Assembly: GCF_004345425.1 (NCBI RefSeq)
Contig: NZ_SLVP01000007.1
Location: forward strand, 124,001 to 188,000
DNA: 64,000 nucleotides
Direction: 5' to 3'
DNA from: Paenibacillus sp. BK033
Lineage (GTDB): Bacteria > Bacillota > Bacilli > Paenibacillales > Paenibacillaceae
Shown: piece by piece, positions 43,987-52,736 of the stretch
Position numbering within the stretch: the first letter of the stretch is position 1
Layout: every line of letters starts with the position of its first letter
The notes under the pieces: generated by a model
The model's input: only the letters and a program-made list of their open reading frames with translations
Told to the model about the DNA's origin: nothing
Database searches by the model: none
Program-made: the position numbers and the translations under genes

Positions 43987-44814
43987 TTACCCTTTCACGC
44001 CGCCTAGCGCAATCCCGTTAATGACCTGCTTCTGCATGATAATGAAGATAGCCAGAAGAGGGATAATCGCCGACAAGGCCGCCATCATCATAATCGCATA
44101 GTTATTCGTGTAATCATCCCGGAACAGCGTAATGCCAAGCGGAATCGTGTACAGCTTTTTGCTCAGGAGGAAAATAAGCGGGTTCTGGTAATCGTTCCAG
44201 GTCCAGATAAACTTGATGATCGCCACTGTCGCCAAGACGGGCCTGCAGAGCGGAATCATAATCGAGAAGAACGTCCGCAGATGTCCCGCGCCGTCGATGC
44301 GCGCCGCCTCCAAATATTCATCGCTGATATCGGACATGAACTGCCGCAGCAGGAACGTGAAGTAGATCGAGAACATGCTCATCAGAATAATCGCGGCATG
44401 CGTATCGTACAGCCCCAGCCAGCGGATGATGAGAAACCGAGGAATCAGCGTCGCTTGATCGGGAATGATCATAAAGGACAGCATCGCCAGAAAGATCATG
44501 TGACGTCCACGGAAGCGCAGCTTCGTCAGCGCGTAAGCCGACATCGAGGAGATCAGCAGCGTAATAACCGTTGTGATGATGGCAACCTTCAGGGAGTTCC
44601 AGTAGAAATCGTAAAACGGAACTCTTCCCATCCAGACGGATTTGAAGTTGTAGACGAGGTTTATTTTCTCCGGAATCCACTGGATCGGGAAGCGCATGAC
44701 ATCCTTCTCGAACTTAAAGGCCGACGAGACCATCCAGACCAGCGGGGTCAGGAACATCAGAGAGAATGCTCCGAGCAAGACGGTAAAAATGCTTTTTGAC
44801 AGTTTTGTTGTCAC
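43987..44814 (-). CDS. CUT1 sugar ABC permease (MalG/YesQ-like)
   Basis: The 275-residue membrane protein has about six helices and the EAA loop DEYLEAARIDGAGHLRTFFSIMIPLCRP (about 185-205), the contact with the ATPase. The C-terminus NGIALGGVKG is typical of MalG-type subunits. It pairs with the permease 18 nt upstream. GGGAGGGAC precedes the ATG. No ATPase gene lies nearby. Confidence 0.93.
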   Translation of the reverse strand: MTTKLSKSIFTVLLGAFSLMFLTPLVWMVSSAFKFEKDVMRFPIQWIPEKINLVYNFKSVWMGRVPFYDFYWNSLKVAIITTVITLLISSMSAYALTKLRFRGRHMIFLAMLSFMIIPDQATLIPRFLIIRWLGLYDTHAAIILMSMFSIYFTFLLRQFMSDISDEYLEAARIDGAGHLRTFFSIMIPLCRPVLATVAIIKFIWTWNDYQNPLIFLLSKKLYTIPLGITLFRDDYTNNYAIMMMAALSAIIPLLAIFIIMQKQVINGIALGGVKG

Positions 44815-44832
44815 AGGTAGTCCCTCCCTTTC

Positions 44833-45765
44833 TTAATCCTTCCCAAGCTTCCACGTCGCCGCCGTAATGATGCCGATAATGGCGAAGAGCAGCCAGGAGA
44901 TCGCAGAGGCATAGCCCATATCATAATTGCGGAAGCCTTCTTCGTAGATCCGGTAGACCAATACGGTAGACGAATTGTTAGGGCCGCCTTCCGTCAGGTA
45001 CGAGATGATGTCAAATACCTTAAACGATCCGATCAGCATCGTAATCGCAAGGAAAAAGGTCGTTGGACGCAGCAGAGGCACCGTGATCCGGAAAAATTTC
45101 TTCAGCGGGGACGCCCCGTCAATCTCGGATGCTTCGTAAATTTCATTCGAGATGTTGGTCAGACCCGCGGTATAAATAATAATCGTGTAGCCGAGGCTCG
45201 CCCATGTGCCGATGATCGCGATGGAGAGCAGCGAGGTCTTCGGATCAACCAGCCACTTCGGCGGAGCGTCAATGCCAAGCTGCATCAGCAGCTGGTTAAT
45301 CGGACCGAGGGACGGATGCAGCAAAGCGCTCCATACCGCGGCAATCGCGATGATCGACGAGATGTACGGGATAAAGAAAACAACCTTGAAGTAGCTTTTC
45401 AGAAAAACGCTGTTATTGATAACAACGGCCAGCACCAGCGCAATCGCGATCGGAATCGGCACCGTCATGACGGTGTACAGCAGATTGTTTTTCAGCGCCT
45501 CCAGGATGGCCGGATCACGGAACAGCTCCTTGTAGTTGCCAAGCCCGATCCATTCGATACCGGGAAGGCCGGATAGCATGTCCCATTTGGAGAAGCTCAA
45601 ATATAAGGAGAACCCTAAGGCAAAGACGTTTAACAGCAGCATCCCGACAATCTCGGGAATGAGGAATAACCAGCCGACCAGCGCCTCTCTGCGCGACGGC
45701 GTCCAAAATCTTTTCTTGGCTGCAGCCGCATGGCCGGTGCCCGCCGTTTGTTTGACGACTTCCAT
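44833..45765 (-). CDS. CUT1 sugar ABC permease (MalF/YesP-like)
   Basis: The 310-residue membrane protein starts with RREALVGWLFLIPEIVGMLLLNVFALGFSLYLSF, the first helix of MalF-type subunits, and has the EAA loop NEIYEASEIDGASPLKKFFRITVPLLRP (about 215). It is the first gene of the operon that ends with GH35. GAGGTGATGGT precedes the ATG, with a sigma-A promoter just upstream. The neighbouring two-component system (46274-49595) probably controls this operon. Confidence 0.93.
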   Translation of the reverse strand: MEVVKQTAGTGHAAAAKKRFWTPSRREALVGWLFLIPEIVGMLLLNVFALGFSLYLSFSKWDMLSGLPGIEWIGLGNYKELFRDPAILEALKNNLLYTVMTVPIPIAIALVLAVVINNSVFLKSYFKVVFFIPYISSIIAIAAVWSALLHPSLGPINQLLMQLGIDAPPKWLVDPKTSLLSIAIIGTWASLGYTIIIYTAGLTNISNEIYEASEIDGASPLKKFFRITVPLLRPTTFFLAITMLIGSFKVFDIISYLTEGGPNNSSTVLVYRIYEEGFRNYDMGYASAISWLLFAIIGIITAATWKLGKD

Positions 45766-45791
45766 ACCATCACCTCAACTCTTATGTTGAG

Positions 45792-45821
45792 ATCATAATA
45801 AACGATCGAGCCGGTTTGTAA
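45792..45821 (-). promoter_or_regulatory. Promoter of the GH35 ABC operon
   Basis: On the minus strand TTACAA (45821-45816) and TATGAT (45797-45792) are 18 bp apart, about 27 bp before the first gene's start. Confidence 0.55.
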
Positions 45822-46196
45822 GCGAAGTATTCTGACCCGATACAGGGAAGATTTTGACCTTTTTTGAGGCGGAGCGGCGAGGTACCGGCAACGCAAAAAA
45901 GCCGCGCTCGAGGCATGGCCTTTTCCGGGTATAGCAAGGGCTTGGGAATTGGCTGGACTGCTCTTATCAGCCCCTCCCAACCTACATTGCATAAATTACA
46001 TCCTAATACGCTCAAATCGCGCACTTCGGCTGCGTACGATGATCGAAATACAGCATATTGGACTGAATTGGAGTTCTTAGGCCCGTTTTGAGAGAAATAT
46101 ACTGCAAAATATACAACATCATTCTTTTTACTAGGTCAATAGGCGGCATTATGCTGTAATACGTGCAACGTAAAAACCAGGCATGACCCGGGCATG
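45822..46196. other. Gene-free stretch of about 375 bp
   Basis: No coding region with a ribosome binding site and protein-like composition is visible. A frame at 45782-46024 (minus) lacks family features. The part around 45960-46150 is AT-richer than its surroundings. I see nothing else that I can name; it may hold binding sites for the adjacent response regulator. Confidence 0.5.
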
Positions 46197-46224
46197 CAAA
46201 ATGCCGCTGTAAGGAGCGGCATCT
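46197..46224 (-). terminator. Terminator of the two-component operon
   Basis: On the minus strand GATGCCGCT and AGCGGCATT pair around CCTTAC, followed by a short T tract, about 50 nt after the response-regulator stop. Confidence 0.65.
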
Positions 46225-46273
46225 TGGAGAGAAATCTATGACTTAACATTCCGTTGATATCATGTTTGCGGCA

Positions 46274-47872
46274 TTATGATTTGCGGACCAGCTGATGCTT
46301 TTGCTTGAACTGGCTTGGGGTGAAGCCGATGTACTTCTTGAACACCTTCGAGAAATAAGCGCGGTCGGAATAACCAAGCCCGACGGCAAGCGTCTCGAGC
46401 GTCTGGCCGGAGCTCTTCAGCATGTTGGCGGCGATCTTCATTTTGTACTGGTGCACATAGTCCGTAAAGCTAAGCCCCGTCAGCCGTTTGAAATAACGGG
46501 AGAAGTAGCTTGGGTTCAAATATAAGTACTGCGCGATATCAATGGACGTAATATTGTCCGACAGATGATTGTCGATAAAGGCTTGGATGACCTGAAGCCG
46601 CGGCTCCCGCGATTTGGCAGAGCCTCCGGCATGCCCAAGCTGATCTTGGGCAAGTCGCTCCAGCCGGCCAACGGCCAGCTCCAGCGCATCCTCCATCGTT
46701 CTTGCCGCATCGATATAAGCGTAGACGTCCTCTTCCGCTTTTCTCCGCGGGAACAGGATTTCGGCTTCGCGAAGCAGCTGAACAAGCGCCTCGGTCCATT
46801 CCTCCGGCTCAATCCGGCGGCTTGCCGCCTCCTGCCCGAAACGGAGCAGCACGCCTCGCATCTCCCCGGTATTCTTCTCGAGGACGGCGCGCTCAAGCTC
46901 GCCGCGGAATGCCGAATTAAAGTCCGGCGGCACCGGGTAGAAGAGCTGGCCGAGCAGCTGCGAAGACGATGCCGCGGCCACGCGGCCCGCCCGGTAAAAC
47001 TCCGGCTTGCCGCTTCTGATCTGCTGATAGACGGAGCCTGCCGCTTGTAGCACAAGCTTGTCGGTGACCAGAACGATCTGCAGCGTAATCCGAAGGTACG
47101 CGGCCACCTGGCGAAGCAGCTCGTCCAGATACGATTGCAGGTAAGCCTGATCATTCCCGGCCAGATTCGGACGGTAATTGTACAGCACCATAAAATGATC
47201 CTGATCGATAAACGGCGTAATCTCTTTATAGGACTGGGCAATTTCCAGGGCAATATTGTAAATGGCGTACCGGATCAGCGGAATGTTGCTCCGGTTGTAG
47301 AGCAGTTCGAAATCCGAATACCGAAGATGAATCATCCCCATCATAAAGCACGCATACGGCCACTCGATTTGGGCGCGCGAAGCATAGGCCCGCGTCTTCT
47401 CCAGATCCGCTCCGTCCATAATCATCTGGAATAACGCTCGTTTTTGCAGCTCGATGCTATAGGCATCGGAATCCGGGACTTCTTCCGTCTTCCGTCCCTT
47501 CATACGGGTAACCGATTTGCGAAGACTCTCCTCCAGCTGGTCGGCCGTCAATTGATCCTTGATCAAATAATCGTCGGCATCCAGCTTGACCGCCTGCTGG
47601 GCATAATGAAATTCCTCGTGGCAGGTCAGAAATATAATTCTCACGCCCGGTTTTATTTCCGCGAATTCGGCGGCCAGCTCGATTCCGTTCTTCTTCGGCA
47701 GCCCGATATCCGTAATGACGATATCCGGCATCGTCTCCTTGAACAGATGCAGCGCCTTTACGCTCGAGAACGTGCTTGCGGCCACGTGCAAATCAAGCTG
47801 CTCCCATTCAATCATCTGCTGCAGCACTTTAAGCATCGGGACATCATCATCAATCAGCATGACTTTATACAT
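46274..47872 (-). CDS. YesN-like response regulator with AraC output domain
   Basis: The 532-residue protein has an N-terminal receiver domain with acidic pocket IDDD (7-10) and phospho-acceptor D55 in VITDIGLPKKNG. A long middle region follows, then a C-terminal AraC DNA-binding domain (DIAQYLYLNPSYFSRYFKRLTG; LETLAVGLGYSDRAYFSKVFKKYIG). AGGAGGT lies 5 nt before the ATG at 47872, which overlaps the kinase gene by 8 nt; the longer frame to 47941 is inside the kinase gene. It most likely activates the sugar ABC/GH35 operon downstream. Confidence 0.92.
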   Translation of the reverse strand: MYKVMLIDDDVPMLKVLQQMIEWEQLDLHVAASTFSSVKALHLFKETMPDIVITDIGLPKKNGIELAAEFAEIKPGVRIIFLTCHEEFHYAQQAVKLDADDYLIKDQLTADQLEESLRKSVTRMKGRKTEEVPDSDAYSIELQKRALFQMIMDGADLEKTRAYASRAQIEWPYACFMMGMIHLRYSDFELLYNRSNIPLIRYAIYNIALEIAQSYKEITPFIDQDHFMVLYNYRPNLAGNDQAYLQSYLDELLRQVAAYLRITLQIVLVTDKLVLQAAGSVYQQIRSGKPEFYRAGRVAAASSSQLLGQLFYPVPPDFNSAFRGELERAVLEKNTGEMRGVLLRFGQEAASRRIEPEEWTEALVQLLREAEILFPRRKAEEDVYAYIDAARTMEDALELAVGRLERLAQDQLGHAGGSAKSREPRLQVIQAFIDNHLSDNITSIDIAQYLYLNPSYFSRYFKRLTGLSFTDYVHQYKMKIAANMLKSSGQTLETLAVGLGYSDRAYFSKVFKKYIGFTPSQFKQKHQLVRKS

Positions 47873-49595
47873 GGGATACCTCCTGTCCGGACGGACTTGG
47901 AATCGGAATGGCCAGAATAACGGTAATGCCGCCTGCGGCATTGGAGCTCAGCTTCATCTCCGCGGAGCCGTACGTCAGCTTGAGACGCTGAATGACGTTC
48001 CTCAGTCCTACCCGCTCGTAAGGGACATACTCCTCCGCGTCCGTGTCTATGTCCGGGGAAGCGTTTAATTGCCTGTTCAGCCAGGCAAGCTGCTCCTCGT
48101 CCATGCCGCAGCCATCGTCTTCGATTGCCACGTAAATACGGCCTTGCTCCCGGTAAGCATGAACAACGATATGAAGCAAGTCTTTCTCGTCCAGACCGTG
48201 TACAATCGCATTCTCGACTATAGGCTGAAGAACCAGCTTGGGCACAATCAAGCTCTTCAGCTCCGGTTCGATGCGGGCTTCAATAGATAGCGGCATTTCG
48301 CTTCGGATCTTCATTATATCGACGTAATAACCAAGCAGCCGGCACACTTCCTCCAGCGAGGATGGCGTATTAACCTTCAGATAGGCCCGCAGCAGATTCA
48401 TTAACGAGTCGACAATGCCGCTATGCACTTGGTCCTTGCTAAGAATAAGACTGCATTTGATCGAATTAAGCGTATTGATCAGAAAATGCGGCCGGATTTG
48501 CATAAACAGGGCTTCCAGCTCCATGACCCTCTTTTTCTCCTGCTCCTGTTCGATATTCGTAATCAGTACTTCTATCTCGTCCAGCATTCCGTTAAAGGAA
48601 TGCCCAAGCTCCGCAATATCGTCCCTGCCCTTTACTTCAAGCCGCATATCGCGGTTCCCGAGCGCGAACTGGCGGGCAACCCGCTGCAGCTTCTGAATCG
48701 GACTATGCAGCCTTCTGGCGAACAATAGCGAAATAACCGAGAACAGCAGCGTAAACACCAGCACTAGTCCGATTCCGATATAAAAAGCGCGGGAGATTTG
48801 GCCAAAGAGCGAATCCTCGGACGTCTCGTAAGCCAGCTTCCAGTCGGTTTTGTCCAGCGTTAGCTGCGTCCGAAATACGGAATCCGGGGTGCCTCTTGGC
48901 TGAAGCCGAACATCCGGGCTGCCCGCAATCGGTTTGCCTGCCCCGTCAAACAATGCAATCTGCCCGAATTCGACCCGCTCGAGCAGCTTTTCGAAATAAG
49001 CAGCCTCAATACCGACAAGCAGCACGGCGCTGTAAGGCTTGCCTCCTCCATCCCCTATCACTCTCGCCAGATAATACGTGCCGGCATCATCCGCACTGTC
49101 ATGAAGGAGTCCAAGATATTGCAGAACCACCGGCTTCGAGGCATTTACGTTCTTGAGGAGCGGAACAAGCTTGCTGTTGATTGCCGCTAAATTCTCCGAA
49201 TCCGGCGACAGGATAAAGTTCGCCCGGTTGACCAGATACATATGAATGCTATTGTTCAGCGGCTTGGATGTAATCATGGAGAAGCTGTCTTTTATCCGGA
49301 TAAAACGGGTATAGTCGGTATACGTATTCAGCCTGCTTGTATCCGCGAACAGATTAAGGGATGCCCGCAGCTCCGAATCGTTTACGATATAATGCGAGGC
49401 AAAGGTCACGTCATCGATCGTCCGGTCGATCTCCCCGACAATAACGTTCAGCATGCTGTTGTTGCTGATCTGAAACTTCTCTATCATGTTCTGCTTCAAT
49501 AGCGTGTATGAAATAACCGAAACGGCGAGGATCGGAAAAATAATAAACAAGAGAAAGGACAACTGGATTCTTCGGTAGTAGGTTAATCTCGTCAT
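47865..49595 (-). CDS. YesM-like sensor histidine kinase
   Basis: The 576-residue membrane kinase has a first helix around residues 10-30, an extracellular sensor region, a second helix near 260-285, a HAMP domain and a His_kinase (PF06580-type) domain with the phospho-acceptor His in RPHFLINTLNSIK. The N box is PIVENAIVHG and the G box DDGCGMD. It probably senses an extracellular sugar or the loaded binding protein. A TACAAT box at 49633-49638 makes the ATG at 49634 unlikely; I chose 49595, with AGAGG upstream. Confidence 0.9.
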   Translation of the reverse strand: MTRLTYYRRIQLSFLLFIIFPILAVSVISYTLLKQNMIEKFQISNNSMLNVIVGEIDRTIDDVTFASHYIVNDSELRASLNLFADTSRLNTYTDYTRFIRIKDSFSMITSKPLNNSIHMYLVNRANFILSPDSENLAAINSKLVPLLKNVNASKPVVLQYLGLLHDSADDAGTYYLARVIGDGGGKPYSAVLLVGIEAAYFEKLLERVEFGQIALFDGAGKPIAGSPDVRLQPRGTPDSVFRTQLTLDKTDWKLAYETSEDSLFGQISRAFYIGIGLVLVFTLLFSVISLLFARRLHSPIQKLQRVARQFALGNRDMRLEVKGRDDIAELGHSFNGMLDEIEVLITNIEQEQEKKRVMELEALFMQIRPHFLINTLNSIKCSLILSKDQVHSGIVDSLMNLLRAYLKVNTPSSLEEVCRLLGYYVDIMKIRSEMPLSIEARIEPELKSLIVPKLVLQPIVENAIVHGLDEKDLLHIVVHAYREQGRIYVAIEDDGCGMDEEQLAWLNRQLNASPDIDTDAEEYVPYERVGLRNVIQRLKLTYGSAEMKLSSNAAGGITVILAIPIPSPSGQEVSHV

Positions 49596-49675
49596 GGCCG
49601 CACGCGCCTCTTTCCCCATACGATATATCCTCATTGTAGCAGTATCGGTTTACCGGGAACATCCCCAAGGAATGG

Positions 49676-50815
49676 TTAGTCCCGATCCCGTTTCCTCTCA
49701 TGCCAATAGCCGCCGATTCCTCTCTCAAGCCGAAGCAAGGCCTCCAGATAGAAATAGTCTCCCCAGATCATAAAATCATCCGGCGCCAGCCCGCCCCGCA
49801 CATGATAAGAGCCATGTTTCAAAAGACCTTCCGCTTCCCTGTCGCCAACCGTCGAATAGTTGGAAACCAGCGATTCCATCGAACGCTGCAGCCCGTCGCG
49901 CAATTCGTCAAACGCGGCATCGTGCGGATTCAAATGCGACAATAATTCCAGCAGGCCGGCTGCCGCAATCGCGGAGGCCGAGCTGTCCCGATACTTCGGC
50001 TGCTCCTCCGGCAGGTGGAAGTCCCAATACGCCACGCCGTCCTCCGGCAGATGCTTAAGGAAATAGACCGCCATCCGCTTCGAGGTTTCGAGGAACAACG
50101 GATCGCGCGTATAACGATAGGACAACGCAAAACCATAGATGCCCCAAGCCTGTCCGCGCGTCCAGGTCGAACCGTTGCCGAAGCCTTGATGCGTGGCTCC
50201 GCCAACCGGTTCACCCGTCTCTTGGTCGAAGAAAAACGTATGATAAGAGCTGTCGTCGCCTCTTACCAGATACCGTCTGCTTTTTTCCGCCTGGGCTTTG
50301 GCCGCTTCTTTATAGACCGGATTGCCCGTCTGCTCGGACGCCCAATATAGAAGCGGCAAGTTAAGCAGACAATCGATTATAATTCTTCCGCCTTCCACCG
50401 GATCGCCTTCCGGTCCCCAAGCCTGAAAATAAGCTCCCGCCTTGCGCCAGCGCTTCATCATGACGTCCGCGGCCGCAAGCGCCAGCTCTTTCGCCGCCTC
50501 GCTTCCGTCAACGATCCATTCCGCCTTCGCGGATAAGGAGTACAGGAAGCCGATATCATGATGGTCCAGCACCACGTTGTCCTTCAGTCTCTGGCGGAAG
50601 CTTGCCGTTGTTCTCCTCGCCGCTTCTCTTAATCTCTCGTCTCCCGAATATTCATAGCCGAGCCATAACAGCCCGCTCCAAAAGCCGTTGGTCCAATCGT
50701 TGTTCCCTATTAACGCATAACGGCTGCCTTCTCCAACATGAGGATAGGCCTCTTTGAATCTATCAACATTGCTCGTAATCGTGGCGATTGCCCCGTCAAT
50801 TGCCGTCTTCCACAT
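49676..50815 (-). CDS. GH88 unsaturated glucuronyl hydrolase
   Basis: The 379-residue (alpha/alpha)6-barrel protein has the two catalytic aspartates of GH88 in HHDIGF (D87) and RIIIDCLLN (D148), within one residue of the positions known for Bacillus UGL (88 and 149). Other conserved parts are NNDWTNGFWSGLLWLGYEYS and TRGQAWGIYGFALSYRYT. It hydrates and cleaves the unsaturated uronic acid left at the non-reducing end by polysaccharide lyases. There is no signal peptide, so it is cytosolic. I chose the ATG at 50815; the longer frame to 50962 lacks a site. It precedes the kinase gene by 80 nt and may share its transcript. Confidence 0.93.
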   Translation of the reverse strand: MWKTAIDGAIATITSNVDRFKEAYPHVGEGSRYALIGNNDWTNGFWSGLLWLGYEYSGDERLREAARRTTASFRQRLKDNVVLDHHDIGFLYSLSAKAEWIVDGSEAAKELALAAADVMMKRWRKAGAYFQAWGPEGDPVEGGRIIIDCLLNLPLLYWASEQTGNPVYKEAAKAQAEKSRRYLVRGDDSSYHTFFFDQETGEPVGGATHQGFGNGSTWTRGQAWGIYGFALSYRYTRDPLFLETSKRMAVYFLKHLPEDGVAYWDFHLPEEQPKYRDSSASAIAAAGLLELLSHLNPHDAAFDELRDGLQRSMESLVSNYSTVGDREAEGLLKHGSYHVRGGLAPDDFMIWGDYFYLEALLRLERGIGGYWHERKRDRD

Positions 50816-50968
50816 GTCCTTTCGCCCCTTGCCTTGCGATTTTCCACTATCGTAATCGAATGCGGGAGCCCACGGAGCGACAACTTTTGCTTCGAGCGTG
50901 TAAAATTTTGACCTTTTTCCGCAAACGTTCGACCCGAAAATCACTCCGCATGAACCAGTCATATTCCG

Positions 50969-50982
50969 TGAAAGCGCTTGTA
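50969..50982. promoter_or_regulatory. Candidate CcpA cre site
   Basis: TGAAAGCGCTTGTA matches the cre consensus at 12 of 14 positions, including the TGAAAGCGCT half. It lies between the divergent GH88 and GH43 genes and could repress either. Confidence 0.5.
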
Positions 50983-51037
50983 AACATATTAGAGTCGGCG
51001 GGATGCGGTCATCCGTCTTGACCGGCTGAAGGGAGGG

Positions 51038-51112
51038 ATGAAACGGGTTTCATGTTTCTCGCGCAACCGAAAGGAAGAAAACCAATATGGAGCGGAGGCT
51101 GTTGGAGGATGA
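51038..51112 (+). CDS. Possible 24-codon leader ORF coupled to the GH43 gene
   Basis: An ATG follows AAGGGAGGG directly and reads 24 codons to a TGA that overlaps the GH43 ATG as ATGA. The peptide has no recognisable feature and the ribosome binding site is very close to the start, so this may be chance. If real it would couple translation of the GH43 gene. Confidence 0.2.
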   Translation: MKRVSCFSRNRKEENQYGAEAVGG

Positions 51113-52557
51113 GTCAAATTCGCGTGTTATCCAAGCTTATGGCGTGCGTTGCGCTGCTGTTAGCCTTAGCGGTTACGGCGCTGCCAAAGGTAACGAATGC
51201 GGCCAGCGTTGCGATTACGAACGGTCCGGTATGGTACGATACAACGGGCGGAACGATACAAGCCCACGGGGGAAGCATTATTAAAGTCGGCTCCACCTAT
51301 TACTGGATTGGCGAGGATAAGCTGAACAATTCGGCCAACTTCTCTCATGTCGTCTGCTATTCCTCTACCGACCTGAAGAATTGGGCTTGGGTCAGCTATC
51401 CGCTCAAGACCACTTCCGCCTCCGAGCTTGCCTCGAGCAAAATCGAACGACCAAAGGTCATCTACAACTCTTCGACCGGGAAATACGTCATGTGGATGCA
51501 TTACGAGAACGGTTCGGATTACAGTCTTGGAAGAGTAGCCGTTGCTTCGAGCTCTTCGGTCTGCGGAGACTATACATACCACGGCAGCTTCCGACCGATG
51601 AACTACGAATCGCGCGACCTGACCGTCTTCAAGGACGATGACGGAACGGCCTACCTCGTCTCCGCCTCCAACAAGAACGGCGGCGCGAACGATTCGATGG
51701 CAATCTTCCAGCTCAGCTCCGACTACCTCAGCGTGGCTTCCTTCAAAACCTGGTACGCGGACAACGGCTACCGGGAAGCTCCCGCCGTTGTGAAGCAGGG
51801 CGGCAAGTATTTCCTGATTACCTCGCAGGCTTCCGGCTGGTATCCGAACCAAGGCGGTTATTCGACGGCCACTTCCATGGCAGGACCTTGGACGGCCGTT
51901 CAGCCGCTTGGCAATCCGTCGACCTTTGCTTCCCAATCAACCTTTATTCTGCCGATCCAAGGAACATCTACAACCTCCTATCTCTACATGGCTGACCGCT
52001 GGAATTCGAGCGCATTGGGGGACTCCCGGTATATCTGGCTTCCTTTAACGCTAAACGGCTCAAGCGGCACGGCCTCCCTGGAATGGTACAGCAGCTGGAA
52101 TCTGGATGCGGCTGCCGGCTCCGTCACCTATCCGTCAACGCTAACGAATCTGTCGCAAGGCAAGACGGCAACGGCCAGCTCATCGGCTTCCGGTTATGCG
52201 CCAGGCAGCGCCAATGACGGGAACTACCAGACCAGCTGGAAAGCATCCGCCGTCACTTGGCCGTCCTGGTGGCAGGTTGATCTGGGCTCCTCCAAGAACG
52301 TCAGGGAAATCGATATTTCCTGGTACATGGTGAAGGGCTCCGAGGGCTATCATCAATACAAGATCGAATACAGCACCAACGGCACCAGCTATACGACGAT
52401 CGACCGAACAAGCAATAAAACGTACGGCTTCACCACCGACAGCTTGAATATTACCGCAAGGTATATCCGAATCCAGCTCGTTAACGCCGTGCTCTGGAAC
52501 AACCCGAGCAACTGGTATACGCCAACCTTATGGGAGGTAAAGGTGCTGGGCAGCTAA
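51109..52557 (+). CDS. Secreted GH43-family protein with C-terminal F5/8C (CBM32-type) module
   Basis: The 482-residue protein has a signal peptide ending near VTNAAS. The five-bladed propeller resembles the GH43 subgroup of exo-beta-1,3-galactanases: HGGSIIKVGSTYYWIGEDK, ERPKVIYNSSTGKYVMWMHYENG, SRDLTVFKDDDGTAYLVSA and YREAPAVVKQGGKYFLITSQASGW. From about residue 350 a coagulation factor 5/8 C-type carbohydrate-binding module follows (NLSQGKTATASSSASGYAPG; WWQVDLGSSKNVREIDISW). It probably removes galactose from arabinogalactan-type side chains outside the cell. I chose the ATG at 51109 with GGAGG 12 nt upstream; an ATG at 51052 would add 19 residues. Confidence 0.85.
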   Translation: MSQIRVLSKLMACVALLLALAVTALPKVTNAASVAITNGPVWYDTTGGTIQAHGGSIIKVGSTYYWIGEDKLNNSANFSHVVCYSSTDLKNWAWVSYPLKTTSASELASSKIERPKVIYNSSTGKYVMWMHYENGSDYSLGRVAVASSSSVCGDYTYHGSFRPMNYESRDLTVFKDDDGTAYLVSASNKNGGANDSMAIFQLSSDYLSVASFKTWYADNGYREAPAVVKQGGKYFLITSQASGWYPNQGGYSTATSMAGPWTAVQPLGNPSTFASQSTFILPIQGTSTTSYLYMADRWNSSALGDSRYIWLPLTLNGSSGTASLEWYSSWNLDAAAGSVTYPSTLTNLSQGKTATASSSASGYAPGSANDGNYQTSWKASAVTWPSWWQVDLGSSKNVREIDISWYMVKGSEGYHQYKIEYSTNGTSYTTIDRTSNKTYGFTTDSLNITARYIRIQLVNAVLWNNPSNWYTPTLWEVKVLGS

Positions 52558-52571
52558 CCGGGAATAACAAA

Positions 52572-52609
52572 GAGAGCGGCCACGCGGGTGGAAACCCGCG
52601 GCCGCTCTC
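52572..52609 (+). terminator. GC-rich hairpin after the GH43 gene
   Basis: GAGAGCGGCC and GGCCGCTCTC plus CGCGGGT/ACCCGCG pair nearly perfectly around GGAA. There is no clear T tract, but the stem is very stable and stands 15 nt after the stop. Confidence 0.7.
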
Positions 52610-52688
52610 GTATTCCGGCTACTGCGGAGCCGGCGTGCATGGAAGAAACAATAGACTTTATTCCGCCGGGCTATCCGATTTCCGCGCG

Positions 52689-52721
52689 AAAGCCCGTTCC
52701 CCCGAAGGAAGAACGGGCTTT
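52689..52721 (-). terminator. Terminator of the TRAP/two-component operon
   Basis: On the minus strand AAAGCCCGTTC and GAACGGGCTTT pair perfectly (11 bp) just after the response-regulator stop at 52737. Confidence 0.8.
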
Positions 52722-52736
52722 GCCGACGGACGCCGT

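Noticed and set aside
45782..46024. 80-codon minus-strand frame in the gap before the GH35 ABC operon
   Set aside because: It overlaps the operon promoter, has no ribosome binding site and no recognisable domain.
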